The position numbers and the translations under genes were made by a program. The notes below the pieces were generated by a model. That model saw only the letters and a list, made by a program, of their open reading frames with translations. It made no database searches and was not told the DNA's origin. Shown here in pieces: positions 43,761 through 53,042 of a stretch of 64,000 nucleotides of DNA. How positions within the stretch are numbered: position 1 is the first letter of the stretch; each line of letters begins with the position of its first letter. The stretch comes from Anaeromonas frigoriresistens (lineage in GTDB: Bacteria; Bacillota; Clostridia; Tissierellales; SIT17). The DNA lies in the NCBI RefSeq assembly GCF_016820655.1, contig NZ_WSFT01000019.1, positions 62,001-126,000 of the forward strand. The letters are read 5' to 3'.

Positions 43761-44945
43761 TTAACTTTTTACTTGATGTCTTCTAAAACTAAAGTAAATA
43801 AATACTATGGAAAGTATTCCTAATATAATCATAATAGCTACTGCTGCATAGGGATAGAGGATTGGGTAACCGAATATGTTGAGGGTTTTAAATTGATCGA
43901 ATAAATTTCTCACTTGAGCTATACCGGAGTAATAAAAGCTTTTAAATATTTTCATTATAGGAGTATACCAATATACCATTTCATCTGGTGTTTCAAAGTC
44001 AATAAATACTGGAAGTAAATATAGCATTACTCCCATAAAGAATGGAATTATTACTGATTTACTTATAGAGGATATAGCTAATATTAGTAATCCAAAGGAT
44101 AGTACTGCTATAAAGTTAACTAATATCTGAGTTCCATAAAATTCAATTATACTTATATTATATGGTGAATCTATATATGACCAATAATTCTGTATATTAA
44201 GATGTAATCCCTCAGTACCATACAAGGCAAAATTAACTAGTAGATGAATAATCGCTATTGTTGCTGATATAATAAGTGTGTAGATAATTGAAGCAAAGAT
44301 TTTTGAAGTTATGATTGCATTTTTACCATTTTTACTACTAAGAATCAATCTATCCACTTTGGTGCTATATTCTTCTGTAAATACATTTGATAACCCTAGA
44401 AGTACTAGAATAGCCGAGAATATAAACCCGATTCCTTCTATGTATCCTAATAAATTATCCCATAAGCCATTTGAATATATACCAGGTTTAGGCAATTTCT
44501 GTAACATATTATATTCAAGTTTTGCTTTTCTATATTCATATTTATTATTACTTTTGCCTTCTAGTTTTCCTATACTTTCTTTTAATTCTTTTATTCTACT
44601 TTCTTTTCTTTGCTGAAATCCCTCTGTACGTGCTACCTGTTCATAAATACCTTCCATATCTAGATCCTCTTGATTATATTCATACCATGTATAACCATCG
44701 GATTCAGTATGCTCAATAGCTCTTTTTTGAATTTCTTTCATACCTTCTTCAGCTAATTTAATCTTTTCTTTAGTTAATTCTCCTTCAATTTTTTTGAATT
44801 CATTCCTGTTATAACTATAATCATTAAAACTTTTATATTGCTTAAGGCTTAGAAATCCATACAATAAAATAACTGCTACCAATCCAATAATCAAAGCCTT
44901 CTTACTAAATATCTTATATAATTCAAATTTCATTAATCTTATCAT
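43761..44945 (-). CDS. ABC-2-type transporter permease
   Basis: A 394-residue membrane protein. The N-terminal helix (KALIIGLVAVILLYGFL) is followed by an extracytoplasmic domain of about 130 residues rich in Glu, Lys and Tyr, then five more helices from about residue 170. This is the plan of ABC-2 exporter permeases. The ATG overlaps the ATPase gene stop (ATGA). It is the last gene of the ECF sigma operon. Confidence 0.85.
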   Translation of the reverse strand: MIRLMKFELYKIFSKKALIIGLVAVILLYGFLSLKQYKSFNDYSYNRNEFKKIEGELTKEKIKLAEEGMKEIQKRAIEHTESDGYTWYEYNQEDLDMEGIYEQVARTEGFQQRKESRIKELKESIGKLEGKSNNKYEYRKAKLEYNMLQKLPKPGIYSNGLWDNLLGYIEGIGFIFSAILVLLGLSNVFTEEYSTKVDRLILSSKNGKNAIITSKIFASIIYTLIISATIAIIHLLVNFALYGTEGLHLNIQNYWSYIDSPYNISIIEFYGTQILVNFIAVLSFGLLILAISSISKSVIIPFFMGVMLYLLPVFIDFETPDEMVYWYTPIMKIFKSFYYSGIAQVRNLFDQFKTLNIFGYPILYPYAAVAIMIILGILSIVFIYFSFRRHQVKS

Positions 44946-45814
44946 TCTTCAACCTCCTGATCAAAGTAGTAAAGATACATATCCTCTAGTCTTGATTCTT
45001 CTTCTATTGATTCTATAGGGGGTTTATCTTTAGATATAATTCTTAATTCTATTTCTTTACCCTTTCTCACTATATTACTTATTTTATAATCATCTTTCAT
45101 GCTATTAAATTCCTCTTCTGATGCTATGCCTTTCCAAACTTTCCCCTTCATATTTTCCAATATATTTTCAGGGGAATCCACTCCCAATAACTTTCCATCC
45201 TTAATTAATATTACTTCCTTCGCTATATACTCTATATCGGAAACTATATGAGTGGATAATATCACTATTCTGTCCTTTGATATCTCAGAGATTAGATTTC
45301 TAAAGCGTATTCTCTCTTTAGGATCTAGTCCGGCTGTAGGTTCATCTAATATCAGTATTTTAGGATCATTTAGTAGAGCTTGAGCTATGCCTAGTCTTTG
45401 TTTCATTCCCCCAGAGAACTTACCTATTTTTCTTTTTGAATGTTCTTTTAGATTTACTATATCTAAAACTTCTTCAACCTTATCAGGGGATATTGATTTG
45501 TCTAGTCCCTTTAATGCTGCTATATACATCAAGAATTTATGGGCAGTAAAGCTTTTATAAAATCCAAAGCTTTGAGGTAAATATCCTAGTATATTCCTAT
45601 ATTTATCCCCCATAGTGGATATATCTCTATCATCTAATAATACTCTACCTCTAGTTGGTCTTAATAAATCTGCTAATACCCTCATCAAGGTAGTTTTCCC
45701 AGCTCCATTGGGTCCAAGAAATCCATATACCCCTTCATTTAATTCTGTATTAAAATCTTCTACTGCTACCTTGTCCTTGTATTTCATAGTGATATTTTCA
45801 ATAATTAACCTCAA
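44942..45814 (-). CDS. ABC transporter ATPase
   Basis: A 290-residue ATPase of the CcmA/exporter class: Walker A GPNGAGKTTL, Q-loop GYLPQSFGFYKSFTAHKFL, signature FSGGMKQRLGIAQALL, Walker B ILILDEPTAGLDP and the H-loop STHIVSDIEY. A C-terminal 60-residue extension is of the type seen in lantibiotic and drug exporters. The start is TTG after GGGAGGGG and overlaps the upstream gene by 17 bases. With the next gene it forms an exporter. Confidence 0.93.
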   Translation of the reverse strand: MRLIIENITMKYKDKVAVEDFNTELNEGVYGFLGPNGAGKTTLMRVLADLLRPTRGRVLLDDRDISTMGDKYRNILGYLPQSFGFYKSFTAHKFLMYIAALKGLDKSISPDKVEEVLDIVNLKEHSKRKIGKFSGGMKQRLGIAQALLNDPKILILDEPTAGLDPKERIRFRNLISEISKDRIVILSTHIVSDIEYIAKEVILIKDGKLLGVDSPENILENMKGKVWKGIASEEEFNSMKDDYKISNIVRKGKEIELRIISKDKPPIESIEEESRLEDMYLYYFDQEVEE

Positions 45815-46625
45815 ATAATCCCCTCCCCTTATGTGATATATTCTTTCTAATAAAAGATCTGATTTGTATAAAACTCATACTAATTCCTAAAATAGATATA
45901 CCAATATATATAGTTATATTCATCCATAAGATTCTTTCTATTAGTTCATATGGAGTATTAAGTAAAGTACCAATCATACCTATCCAAATAGAAACTATAA
46001 TAGTCATCGTATAGCTACTTTTAATCTTCATTGATAACCATAATGATATTCCAGATATGAATGTAAAAGGAGCAAACCATATCAAGGTTAATCTTAAGAA
46101 ATCAACATTACTAATTGAGGATATTATCAGGGAAAAAATTGTATTTAAAACAATATTATAGAACCCTATAATAGTTAGTTTTGATAATAATACTTCACCA
46201 TAGGATGTCTTGCAGGACATTTCTATTTCCATCATCCCTTTATCCCTACTTTTAAATATTTCTATTAACCCAAATGTAAAAGGTAGGGGTGATATTACCA
46301 TAGCTAGTAAATAAGGATTAATATATTTATTAAAGTACATAGTTATTAATCCCATTATAAAAAGAATGAAACTCATTATCCAAAAGGGCTTGCTAATAAA
46401 GGATATCTCAATCATAGATTTATTTAGTAAATAATGAAATCGATCAATAAAATATTCTTCTTTCTCCTTTTCAGGTACGTATTGTCTTAACTCGTTAATA
46501 GTATTATCTATTTCCTCTTCATCAGGATATTCCACTGTATAACTATCCATCATTGACCATAGTTCATCTAATTCATTTTCAGTTATATCTTCATATATAT
46601 CAAAGTCTATTTTTTCTTTCTTCAA
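45798..46625 (-). CDS. Membrane protein, candidate anti-sigma factor
   Basis: About 275 residues: an acidic cytoplasmic N-terminus of 85 residues (DITENELDELWSMMDSYTV, EEIDNTINELRQYVPEK) followed by six hydrophobic helices. No zinc-binding HXXXCXXC is seen. It lies between an ECF sigma gene and ABC exporter genes with overlaps on both sides, so a membrane-bound anti-sigma role is inferred from position and layout. The TTG start, eight bases after AGGAGG, is preferred; a GTG three codons upstream falls inside the ribosome site. Confidence 0.65.
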   Translation of the reverse strand: MKKEKIDFDIYEDITENELDELWSMMDSYTVEYPDEEEIDNTINELRQYVPEKEKEEYFIDRFHYLLNKSMIEISFISKPFWIMSFILFIMGLITMYFNKYINPYLLAMVISPLPFTFGLIEIFKSRDKGMMEIEMSCKTSYGEVLLSKLTIIGFYNIVLNTIFSLIISSISNVDFLRLTLIWFAPFTFISGISLWLSMKIKSSYTMTIIVSIWIGMIGTLLNTPYELIERILWMNITIYIGISILGISMSFIQIRSFIRKNISHKGRGLFEVNY

Positions 46626-47166
46626 TATCCTCACCTCCTAGAAGATTATTTAACTTACCTATACCTTGCCTTAATCTTGATTTAACTGTGGCTTCTTTAC
46701 TACTTGTTATATCTGCAATATCTTTTAGTTTCATATCATGATAATACCTTAATATCAAAACATCCCTTTGATAATCTGGCAATGACATTATTGCTTTTTT
46801 TACTAAGTTTCTCTCTATTTTTTTCTTTAGTAAATCCCATACCTTATCGGGATTATCCCCTATTCTATCCTCTAATTGAGTTTCTTTTGATTTATTCTTA
46901 TAAGATTTACTTTTATAGTAATCATTACAATGATTAACAGCTATCTTTAGTAACCAATTTTTAAACTTTCCTGTACTCTCATATCTATCTATTGATTTCA
47001 TCATTTTGATAAATACTTCTTGAGTTAAATCATAAGATATGTGATAATCCCCAACCTTACGATATATGTAGGAAAATATATTCTTATAATACTTCTTAAC
47101 TAATACTTCCATCGCTGCCTGGGAACCCCTGTGTATCTCCTCAATAAGCTCTTCATCAGTAGGCAT
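46600..47166 (-). CDS. ECF-type RNA polymerase sigma factor
   Basis: A 188-residue group IV sigma-70 factor. Region 2 reads YSYDLTQEVFIKMMKSIDRYE-like (SYDLTQEVFIKMM, GKFKNWLLKIAVNHCNDYYKSK), and region 4 reads LPDYQRDVLILRYYHDMKLKDIADI with SSKEATVKSRLRQGIGKL. It heads an operon with a membrane protein and an ABC exporter, as SigY does in Bacillus subtilis. Its likely promoter sequence could not be identified. The start ATG follows AAGGGGTGAT. Confidence 0.92.
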   Translation of the reverse strand: MPTDEELIEEIHRGSQAAMEVLVKKYYKNIFSYIYRKVGDYHISYDLTQEVFIKMMKSIDRYESTGKFKNWLLKIAVNHCNDYYKSKSYKNKSKETQLEDRIGDNPDKVWDLLKKKIERNLVKKAIMSLPDYQRDVLILRYYHDMKLKDIADITSSKEATVKSRLRQGIGKLNNLLGGEDIEERKNRL

Positions 47167-47249
47167 ATTATCACCCCTTTTCTCTTTTAAGACCTTCTAT
47201 ATATAATAACGACATAAATAATAAGAAAGATTTATAAAATATAATTTTT

Positions 47250-47293
47250 ATAAAAATAAAAATCCCTAATCTTCTTTTATGAAGGTCAGGGAT
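47250..47293 (-). terminator. Terminator after the CoA-type NUDIX gene
   Basis: ATCCCTGACCTTC pairs imperfectly (one mismatch, one G-T) with GAAGATTAGGGAT, followed by TTTTTATTTTT on the minus strand. Confidence 0.75.
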
Positions 47294-47306
47294 AGAATCT
47301 AAATGA

Positions 47307-47924
47307 TTATTTATCTATTATATCTATAAAGTTTTTAGTTATCCTAGCAGTCATACCCCATATTATATAATCTCTATAATTATAGAAGTATACAGGATAA
47401 ATTCCTGTTCTCCAATCATATGCTTTCCCATTATTTATTAAATGATAAGGAAAATCTTCTCCCACTTGAGGTTCTATTGCCATATTATGTTCTTCTGGCT
47501 CATTTTCTAAAAAGTATTTCAATGGTACAGTAAAAATCTCTGATACTTCGTCTATACTAAATCGTATATTTTCAAATTCTATGCCCTTTATTATTCCTAA
47601 GAAAGGATATATGCCAATATTAAAGGGCATCACTATATAGTCCGTTTGATTTATTATTTCAATATTTTCTCTTTCTATATTTAATTCTTCCATTGTTTCT
47701 CTTATAGCTGCCTCTAAGAAAGTTTCTCCCATTTCTACCCTACCCCCAGGGAAGGATATTTCCCCCGGCTGAGTGCTAAGATGGTGAGCTCTCACTTCAT
47801 ATAATATGTGTAATTCTCCCTCTCTATATATCAGGGGAATAAGTACTGAGAAATCTGCATGAATACCTAATGGTTTTGCTTCTCTATTTTTTATTAAATT
47901 AATTATATTATTTAAACTTTTCAT
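47307..47924 (-). CDS. CoA-pyrophosphatase-type NUDIX hydrolase
   Basis: A 205-residue NUDIX protein. The stretch HHLSTQPGEISFPGGRVEMG is the UPF0035 signature that precedes the NUDIX box in CoA pyrophosphatases (NudL, Pcd1). The box continues GETFLEAAIRETMEELNI. It would split CoA or CoA derivatives into phosphopantetheine and 3',5'-ADP. The ATG after GGGGTGATGAT was chosen, removing nine residues. It is monocistronic, with hairpins before and after. Confidence 0.9.
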   Translation of the reverse strand: MKSLNNIINLIKNREAKPLGIHADFSVLIPLIYREGELHILYEVRAHHLSTQPGEISFPGGRVEMGETFLEAAIRETMEELNIERENIEIINQTDYIVMPFNIGIYPFLGIIKGIEFENIRFSIDEVSEIFTVPLKYFLENEPEEHNMAIEPQVGEDFPYHLINNGKAYDWRTGIYPVYFYNYRDYIIWGMTARITKNFIDIIDK

Positions 47925-47950
47925 ATCATCACCCCAAATATATTTTAACA

Positions 47951-47987
47951 TAATAAGACGAGGGATAGTCTATCCCTCGTCTTATTA
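47951..47987. terminator. Terminator after the small membrane-protein gene
   Basis: Seventeen-base perfect arms (TAATAAGACGAGGGATA and complement) with a three-base loop. It lies just beyond the 51-residue gene and just upstream of the NUDIX gene. Confidence 0.85.
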
Positions 47988-48002
47988 TTATACTAATTTT
48001 AT

Positions 48003-48158
48003 TTATCTAAGCATTGGGAATACATATCTTACTAAAAAGTATAAAAATCCAAAAAATATAAGTATGTATGCAAAATATTTGATGAATGTAGCCTGTACCC
48101 TGCTAGAATTTCTTTTTTCTTCTACCTCTCTTCTCTCAACATCTTTATTCTCTTGCAT
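48003..48158 (-). CDS. Small single-helix membrane protein
   Basis: A 51-residue protein: a charged N-terminus (QENKDVERREVEEKRN) and one hydrophobic helix (YFAYILIFFGFLYFLVRYVF). It has no recognised family. The ATG after CAGGGAAAAGAT is preferred to one 15 codons upstream, which has no ribosome site. The downstream hairpin supports it being a real gene. Confidence 0.6.
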   Translation of the reverse strand: MQENKDVERREVEEKRNSSRVQATFIKYFAYILIFFGFLYFLVRYVFPMLR

Positions 48159-48214
48159 ATCTTTTCCCTGGTTTCTAAAATCAAAACAAATAGTATCATT
48201 CATTACTATTTATT

Positions 48215-48456
48215 ATGATTTTTCACTTTAATAAAAGTGGTAGCATCACAGGATTCAACTACTAAGGTATAGTCACTTGACTATAAACTCCGTATACTTA
48301 AGGTAAGCCTTAATCACATATAGTAATTAAGTACAACAGAGCTAGAAGTGTTACTTCTGCCTAATCTATATCTAAAGTTGCTAAAAGCTTTTCCTTCTAG
48401 GTGTCCTTTAGCAAGATATATTCTTATATTAAAATCATTAACTAAGTTAATGATTT
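48215..48456 (-). ncRNA. Hairpin-rich 3' region of the TnpB element (candidate omega RNA)
   Basis: Directly after the tnpB frame four hairpins follow in order: AAATCATTAACT pairing with AGTTAATGATTT (48432-48456), AGAAGT/ACTTCT (48344-48358), TTAAGG/CCTTAA (48298-48313) and TATAGTCA/TGACTATA (48268-48285). TnpB proteins use a structured RNA made from the 3' end of the gene and the right end of the element. The right end probably lies near GTTGAATCC or the following CACTTTTATTAAAGTG hairpin, but I cannot fix it. Confidence 0.45.
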
Positions 48457-49912
48457 ATACTATATTAAGAAACAATTTCCTGTGTTTTAGCCACAAACCA
48501 GGATATTCACCACCTTTCTTTTTAATTTTTTTATTTATTATAGACCACTGTTTCCAGTTAGTTTGTTTATGAAACTTTTCTAATTCACTTATCTTTAATA
48601 ACTTATCTTTTAGTACTTTAGAAACTTTTTCATTAAATCCAAATGCTCTACGAGCTATAACTAAAGCAGCTCCATTATGAACATCTAATCCGTATTGATG
48701 GCAATATTTATAGAGTCCAATCTTACTGGTGAATTGTGGTTTTACTTTAAAATACTGAACATTTTCTCTGATAGATTTTGCTTCCAACATTAATAAGAGT
48801 TTATTATAAATAAATTGATGTTTAATTCTTGAAAATTTAGATTTTACATCTTTATCATTTTTGAACTTTAAATCTTCAAATGCTATAGCACAATGTTCAG
48901 ATTTTGCTATATTAATTACATCTCTTACTAGTTAACCACAAATATTTTCTCTTCTGTTGGTTCGTGCATACAAAAGTTCTGATTCCTTTAAATAGACCGA
49001 CCACTTGTAATTTCCATCCTTATCAAGCTTTGTTAAAGCCAATCCATCTGGATTAGTATCTATTCCAATAACTCCGTTATAAATATTAAATTCTTCTTTA
49101 TAATCGCTGATTTTACTTTCATCTATAGTTATATGGCAGTAGATTTTATTGTTCTTTTTTATTAACTCTACTTGATAGGCTTCTCCAGTTAGTAGGTAAT
49201 CTAACACCATATGTCTATAATTTCTGCCATTAACTTTTCCTGTCTTTTTAGAAAGCTTTTGAGGTAAATATAAAGGTACTTGGATTTTTACAGCTCTATT
49301 AGAGTTTGTTTTTCTAAGGGTAGAAATCTCTAAAAAGGTCATGTTATTTTTAATCACTATTCTTAAATTTGGATTACCCTTTTTAGTTTTATCTCCCCTT
49401 GAGTAATAATTATTGTCCCTTAAGTCTTTCCATTCTTCATTAGATATGAGTCCTTTACATCTTCTAACGAAGTTTTTTCTGCCTCCAAAAATAATCTTAG
49501 GTATAGTATTGTTATCTAAGTGTTCTTTGTAGAATTTTAGTTTCTCTTTTCTTTTGTCAAGTTTCTTGGTTAACCCATAAATCTTTTTCTTTGATTTAGC
49601 TTTTTCTAATTGTCTTTCTATGCCTTTAACCTTTTTGGAGTAATTCTCATAATAGTCCTTAACCAAAGCTTTTTGTGAAGCAATCATCTGTCTTGCAGAC
49701 TCAACAGCGTCTTTACTTTGACGAATATTTATTCCATATTTGTGAGATATTAATTTTTCAAGTTCGCCTTTTTTAATCTTGTTTTCAACAAGTCTTTTAA
49801 ATGCAAATCTTTTAGCTGATGAAAACACAGTCATCAATTCATTTATTTCATCTAGATACACGTCTAATGTATTAATTAATAAACCTTTAACTGTTATTTT
49901 AATTGCTTTCAC
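48455..49912 (-). pseudogene. tnpB: TnpB (IS605 OrfB-type) gene with one nonsense codon
   Basis: One frame of 486 codons encodes a TnpB-like RNA-guided nuclease. The N-terminal REC-like part is rich in Lys. The RuvC acidic residues sit in GVIGIDTNPDGLALT, AIAFEDLK and YGLDVHNGAALVIARRAFGF. A single TAA at 48932-48934 splits it between RuvC I and II (TNRRENICG, stop, LVRDVINIAKSEH). No zinc-ribbon CXXC pair is seen before the third RuvC motif, which marks the larger TnpB-related group. No tnpA lies nearby. The two halves are otherwise intact, so decay seems recent. Confidence 0.85.
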
Positions 49913-49919
49913 CTTCCCT

Positions 49920-50032
49920 CTGCTTCAATTATTCTTATAGTAAAATTATATCAAACAGAACTAATGTTCTCAATCAATTATTCTAGTATTATTTTATATA
50001 TTTATACTATTTAGTATCTTTTATTGAAGCAG
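49920..50032. repeat. Inverted repeat CTGCTTCAAT/ATTGAAGCAG upstream of tnpB
   Basis: Ten-base arms at 49920-49929 and 50023-50032 enclose the tnpB promoter. They may belong to the left end of the element. Of the 318 bases between tnpB and nqrB, the rest holds the long hairpin at 50105-50158 and AT-rich sequence in which I see no gene. Confidence 0.5.
49945..49973 (-). promoter_or_regulatory. Promoter of tnpB
   Basis: The -35 TTGAGA and -10 TATAAT with a 17-base spacer on the minus strand. The spacer holds the small hairpin AGAAC/GTTCT. Confidence 0.7.
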
Positions 50033-50104
50033 TTTCAACCTCCTTATATATCTTTAATTCATATATACCACTATAATAATCCATTAACCATCCATAAGAA
50101 ATTA

Positions 50105-50158
50105 CTAGAAACAAAAATTTAATAATATTTTAAATATTATTAAATTTTTGTTTTCTAG
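50105..50158. other. Long hairpin upstream of the nqr operon
   Basis: Arms of about 25 bases (CTAGAAACAAAAATTTAATAA on the left, complement on the right with one bulged base) close around TTTTAA. It is not at the end of any gene, and lies 72 bases before nqrB. It could be a leader terminator or attenuator of the nqr transcript, or an element end. Confidence 0.55.
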
Positions 50159-50230
50159 CCTTATTTTCGGGAATATATAATCTATAACAGGACTACATAC
50201 TATATAAAATAAACTTATGGGGGTGTCAAA

Positions 50231-51205
50231 ATGTCCTTTAATATCAATCAATATTTTATGCAACAGAAAATGATGCGAAAGGTTATCTATTCATTAATTC
50301 CAATAATTCTTGCATCTATTTATTTCTTTGGATGGAGATCATTATTTTTAATGACTTGGATTACTCTATGGGGTGGTGTAACAGAGTATATCTTCGAAAA
50401 GAAATATGGTAAAGGTAAAGTATCCGAAGCTGTGGTAGTTACAGCTATTCTCTTTACATTAACTCTACCACCAAGCACACCTTATTGGGTCGGGGTATTA
50501 GGAATTATATTTGGGGTAATATTTGGAAAAGAAGTTTTTGGGGGATTTGGTAAAAACGTTTTCAATCCTGCTCTAGTAGCTAGAGCTTTTGTATATGTAT
50601 CCTTTCCTCAACCATTAACTATTGAATGGTCTCATGCAACAACATCTTTCCTTGGTGGATTTACCCAATATATGACTAAAGGAGTAGATACTATTTCTAC
50701 AGCAACTCCAATGTTAAGATTCAGAGAAACTGGAGAATTATCTTCATATACAGATTTATTATTCGGTCGAATATCAGGATCTATGGGTGAAACCAGTGCT
50801 ATTCTAATCATATTAGCAGGAATTTATCTTATTTATACTAAAACTGCAGCATGGCAGACCATGGCTGGAGTACTTTCTGGATTTATAGGTTTAAGTTTAA
50901 TATTAAGACTCTTTGGATTTACAGCTATACCAAATCCTATATTCGGAGTATTAGCTGGTGGTTTATTATTTGGAGCAGTATTTATGGCAACCGACCCTAT
51001 ATCATCACCTAAAACTAAAGAAGGAAAATGGATATATGGTATTCTCATCGGTGTTATAACAGTTATCATAAGAGGTTATGCATTATTTGCTGGTGGTATA
51101 ATGTTCGCAATATTAGTTGGTAATACTTTCGCCCCTATTATTGACGAAGGAGTAAGATATTATAAGAAAAGTAAAAAAGCCAAGAAAAAGAAGGTGACAG
51201 CATGA
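50231..51205 (+). CDS. nqrB: NQR/RNF complex subunit B/D (NqrB)
   Basis: Membrane subunit of a Na+-translocating NADH oxidoreductase, 324 residues with about eight to ten helices. The FMN-attachment Thr159 lies in the STATP motif (SGATP-like), and KNVFNPALVARAFVYVSFP and FMATDPISSP are typical. It is shorter than Vibrio NqrB (about 410), but the operon partner is NqrF, so NqrB rather than RnfD is called. nqrA is not upstream. The ribosome site is GGGGGTG. nqrC overlaps its stop by four bases. Confidence 0.85.
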   Translation: MSFNINQYFMQQKMMRKVIYSLIPIILASIYFFGWRSLFLMTWITLWGGVTEYIFEKKYGKGKVSEAVVVTAILFTLTLPPSTPYWVGVLGIIFGVIFGKEVFGGFGKNVFNPALVARAFVYVSFPQPLTIEWSHATTSFLGGFTQYMTKGVDTISTATPMLRFRETGELSSYTDLLFGRISGSMGETSAILIILAGIYLIYTKTAAWQTMAGVLSGFIGLSLILRLFGFTAIPNPIFGVLAGGLLFGAVFMATDPISSPKTKEGKWIYGILIGVITVIIRGYALFAGGIMFAILVGNTFAPIIDEGVRYYKKSKKAKKKKVTA

Positions 51206-51816
51206 AAAAATCCTTTAGTTACCCAATAATTTTTATGGTATTAATAACTGCATTCTTTACTTTAGTATTATCATTATTAAATTATTCTACTAAAGATGTA
51301 ATAGCATATAATGCTCAAATTGAAGAATGGAAAACACTCTTGTACATTTTTGATATAGACTATCAAGAAGATGATAAAGAAATAGAAAATCTATATAAAG
51401 AAAAGATTGAAGCAGAAAAAGTAAATGATATAACAATTTATAAAGCAAAAGAGAATGGTGATACATTAGGCTATGCCTTCCCTGTAGAAGGAAATGCTCT
51501 ATGGGGTACGGTAAGAGGTTATGCAGCAGTATCTAATGATTTAAACACCTTACTTGGGATAGATTTCGTATCACATAGTGAAACTCCTGGATTAGGTGGC
51601 CGTATAAGTGAAGAATGGTTTAAAGAACAATTTAGGGGCATTGATTTAACCGAAAATAATGAAGGAGACTATATTGAATATAGACCAGCTGCAAGTGGTA
51701 ATGTGGATGCAATAACAGGGGCAACTCTAACTTCTAAATCAGTAAAAAATATGCTTAATAAAGATATAGAGGAATTCAGACAACTGATGAAGGAGGGTTT
51801 AAATAATGGGCAATAA
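51202..51816 (+). CDS. nqrC: NQR subunit C
   Basis: A 204-residue subunit with one N-terminal membrane helix (residues 8-27) and an outside FMN-binding domain. The covalent FMN threonine (Thr175) is in ITGATLTSKSV, and the sequence SHSETPGLGGRISEEWF is the conserved partner motif. It carries electrons within the complex. Overlaps with nqrB (four bases) and nqrD (11 bases) show tight coupling. RnfG is the alternative name for this fold. Confidence 0.9.
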   Translation: MKKSFSYPIIFMVLITAFFTLVLSLLNYSTKDVIAYNAQIEEWKTLLYIFDIDYQEDDKEIENLYKEKIEAEKVNDITIYKAKENGDTLGYAFPVEGNALWGTVRGYAAVSNDLNTLLGIDFVSHSETPGLGGRISEEWFKEQFRGIDLTENNEGDYIEYRPAASGNVDAITGATLTSKSVKNMLNKDIEEFRQLMKEGLNNGQ

Positions 51817-52438
51817 AAAACTAAAAAAAATATTTACGTTGGGAATATGGAAAGATAACCCTATATATAGACAAATATTAGGTATATGCTCTGCTCTAGC
51901 TGTAACAAATTTAATGCTTAATTCATTAGTTATGGGGATAGGACTTATATTTGTTACTTCCTTCTCAGAGCTTACAGTGTCTCTATTAAGGAAACATACT
52001 CCAAAACATATCAGGATGATGGTTCAAGTGCTTATAATATCTTCATTTGTAATAATAGTAGATATAGTATTAAAGGCATATTATCCTTCTATGAGTAAGG
52101 CTCTAGGCCCTTATGTAGGACTTATTATAACCAACTGCATTATTATGGGTCGTTGTGAATCCTATGCTCAGAATAATAAACCATTATATGCTTTTATGGA
52201 TGGTATAGCATCAGGAACAGGATATGCTATAATCCTTTTAGTCATAGCATTCTTCAGAGAACTATTAGGATTTGGTAGTTTATTCGGATATCAAGTGTTA
52301 GGTGAATGGTTTACTAAATGGACCATTATGGTTATGGCGCCAGGAGCATTCTTCATGCTTGGTATAGTTATATGGGTAGCAAGAAGTTTATTACCCGGCA
52401 CTGAAGAGGAATCTATGAAAGGGGAGGCGATTAGCTAA
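51806..52438 (+). CDS. nqrD: NQR subunit D
   Basis: A 210-residue membrane protein with about six helices. The conserved [22 protein letters not shown] motif holds the cysteine that, with NqrE, binds an intramembrane iron centre. It begins with [19 protein letters not shown], as in NqrD/RnfE. The nqrE start shares one base with the stop (TAATG). Confidence 0.93.
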   Translation: MGNKKLKKIFTLGIWKDNPIYRQILGICSALAVTNLMLNSLVMGIGLIFVTSFSELTVSLLRKHTPKHIRMMVQVLIISSFVIIVDIVLKAYYPSMSKALGPYVGLIITNCIIMGRCESYAQNNKPLYAFMDGIASGTGYAIILLVIAFFRELLGFGSLFGYQVLGEWFTKWTIMVMAPGAFFMLGIVIWVARSLLPGTEEESMKGEAIS

Positions 52439-53028
52439 TGGAAGGTTTGAACCCATTTGTTGTATTTTTTGCATCAATATTTACTAATAATATGATTTTA
52501 ACTAATTTCTTAGGTATGTGCTCATTTATTGCAGTATCAGGAGAAATAAAAACCTCTCTAGGATTAGGGCAGGCAGTTACATTTGTACTTACTTTTACTA
52601 CAGTACTAAACTATTTTATTTATCATTATGTTTTAGTTCCATTAGGATTAGAATATTTAAGATTTATAATATTCATTATAAGTATTGCAGCTTTTGTACA
52701 ATTAGTTGAAATGATAGTAGAAAGATACCTTCCTAATCTTTATTATGCTTTGGGAATCTTCTTACCACTAATCACAGTTAACTGTGCTATATTAGGTGTT
52801 TCATTATTTATGGTAATTCGTGATTATAATATGATTGTTTCATTATTATTTGGTTTAGGTTCAGGAATAGGTTGGACATTAGCTATAGTAGCATTAGCAG
52901 GAATCAGAAAAAGACTTAAATATGCAAAAGTTCCTAAAGGATTAGAGGGACCAGGAATAACAATAATAATCACTGGATTAATGGCCCTTGCTTTCGTTGG
53001 TTTTTCAGGAATAGTACAAATTCAATAG
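52438..53028 (+). CDS. nqrE: NQR subunit E
   Basis: A 196-residue six-helix membrane protein paired with NqrD in inverted topology. Key segments are [19 protein letters not shown] near the N-terminus and [21 protein letters not shown], which supply the cysteines for the shared iron centre. It is followed after 14 bases by nqrF, which has its own AGGAGG. Confidence 0.93.
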   Translation: MEGLNPFVVFFASIFTNNMILTNFLGMCSFIAVSGEIKTSLGLGQAVTFVLTFTTVLNYFIYHYVLVPLGLEYLRFIIFIISIAAFVQLVEMIVERYLPNLYYALGIFLPLITVNCAILGVSLFMVIRDYNMIVSLLFGLGSGIGWTLAIVALAGIRKRLKYAKVPKGLEGPGITIIITGLMALAFVGFSGIVQIQ

Positions 53029-53042
53029 TTAGGAGGAATATT

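Noticed and set aside
47167-47249. ECF-type promoter before the sigma factor gene
   Set aside because: No GAAC-type -35 could be paired with a CGT-type -10 at normal spacing.
49913-50230. Remnant of nqrA between tnpB and nqrB
   Set aside because: No frame in this gap encodes a recognisable NqrA segment; it is AT-rich sequence with repeats only.
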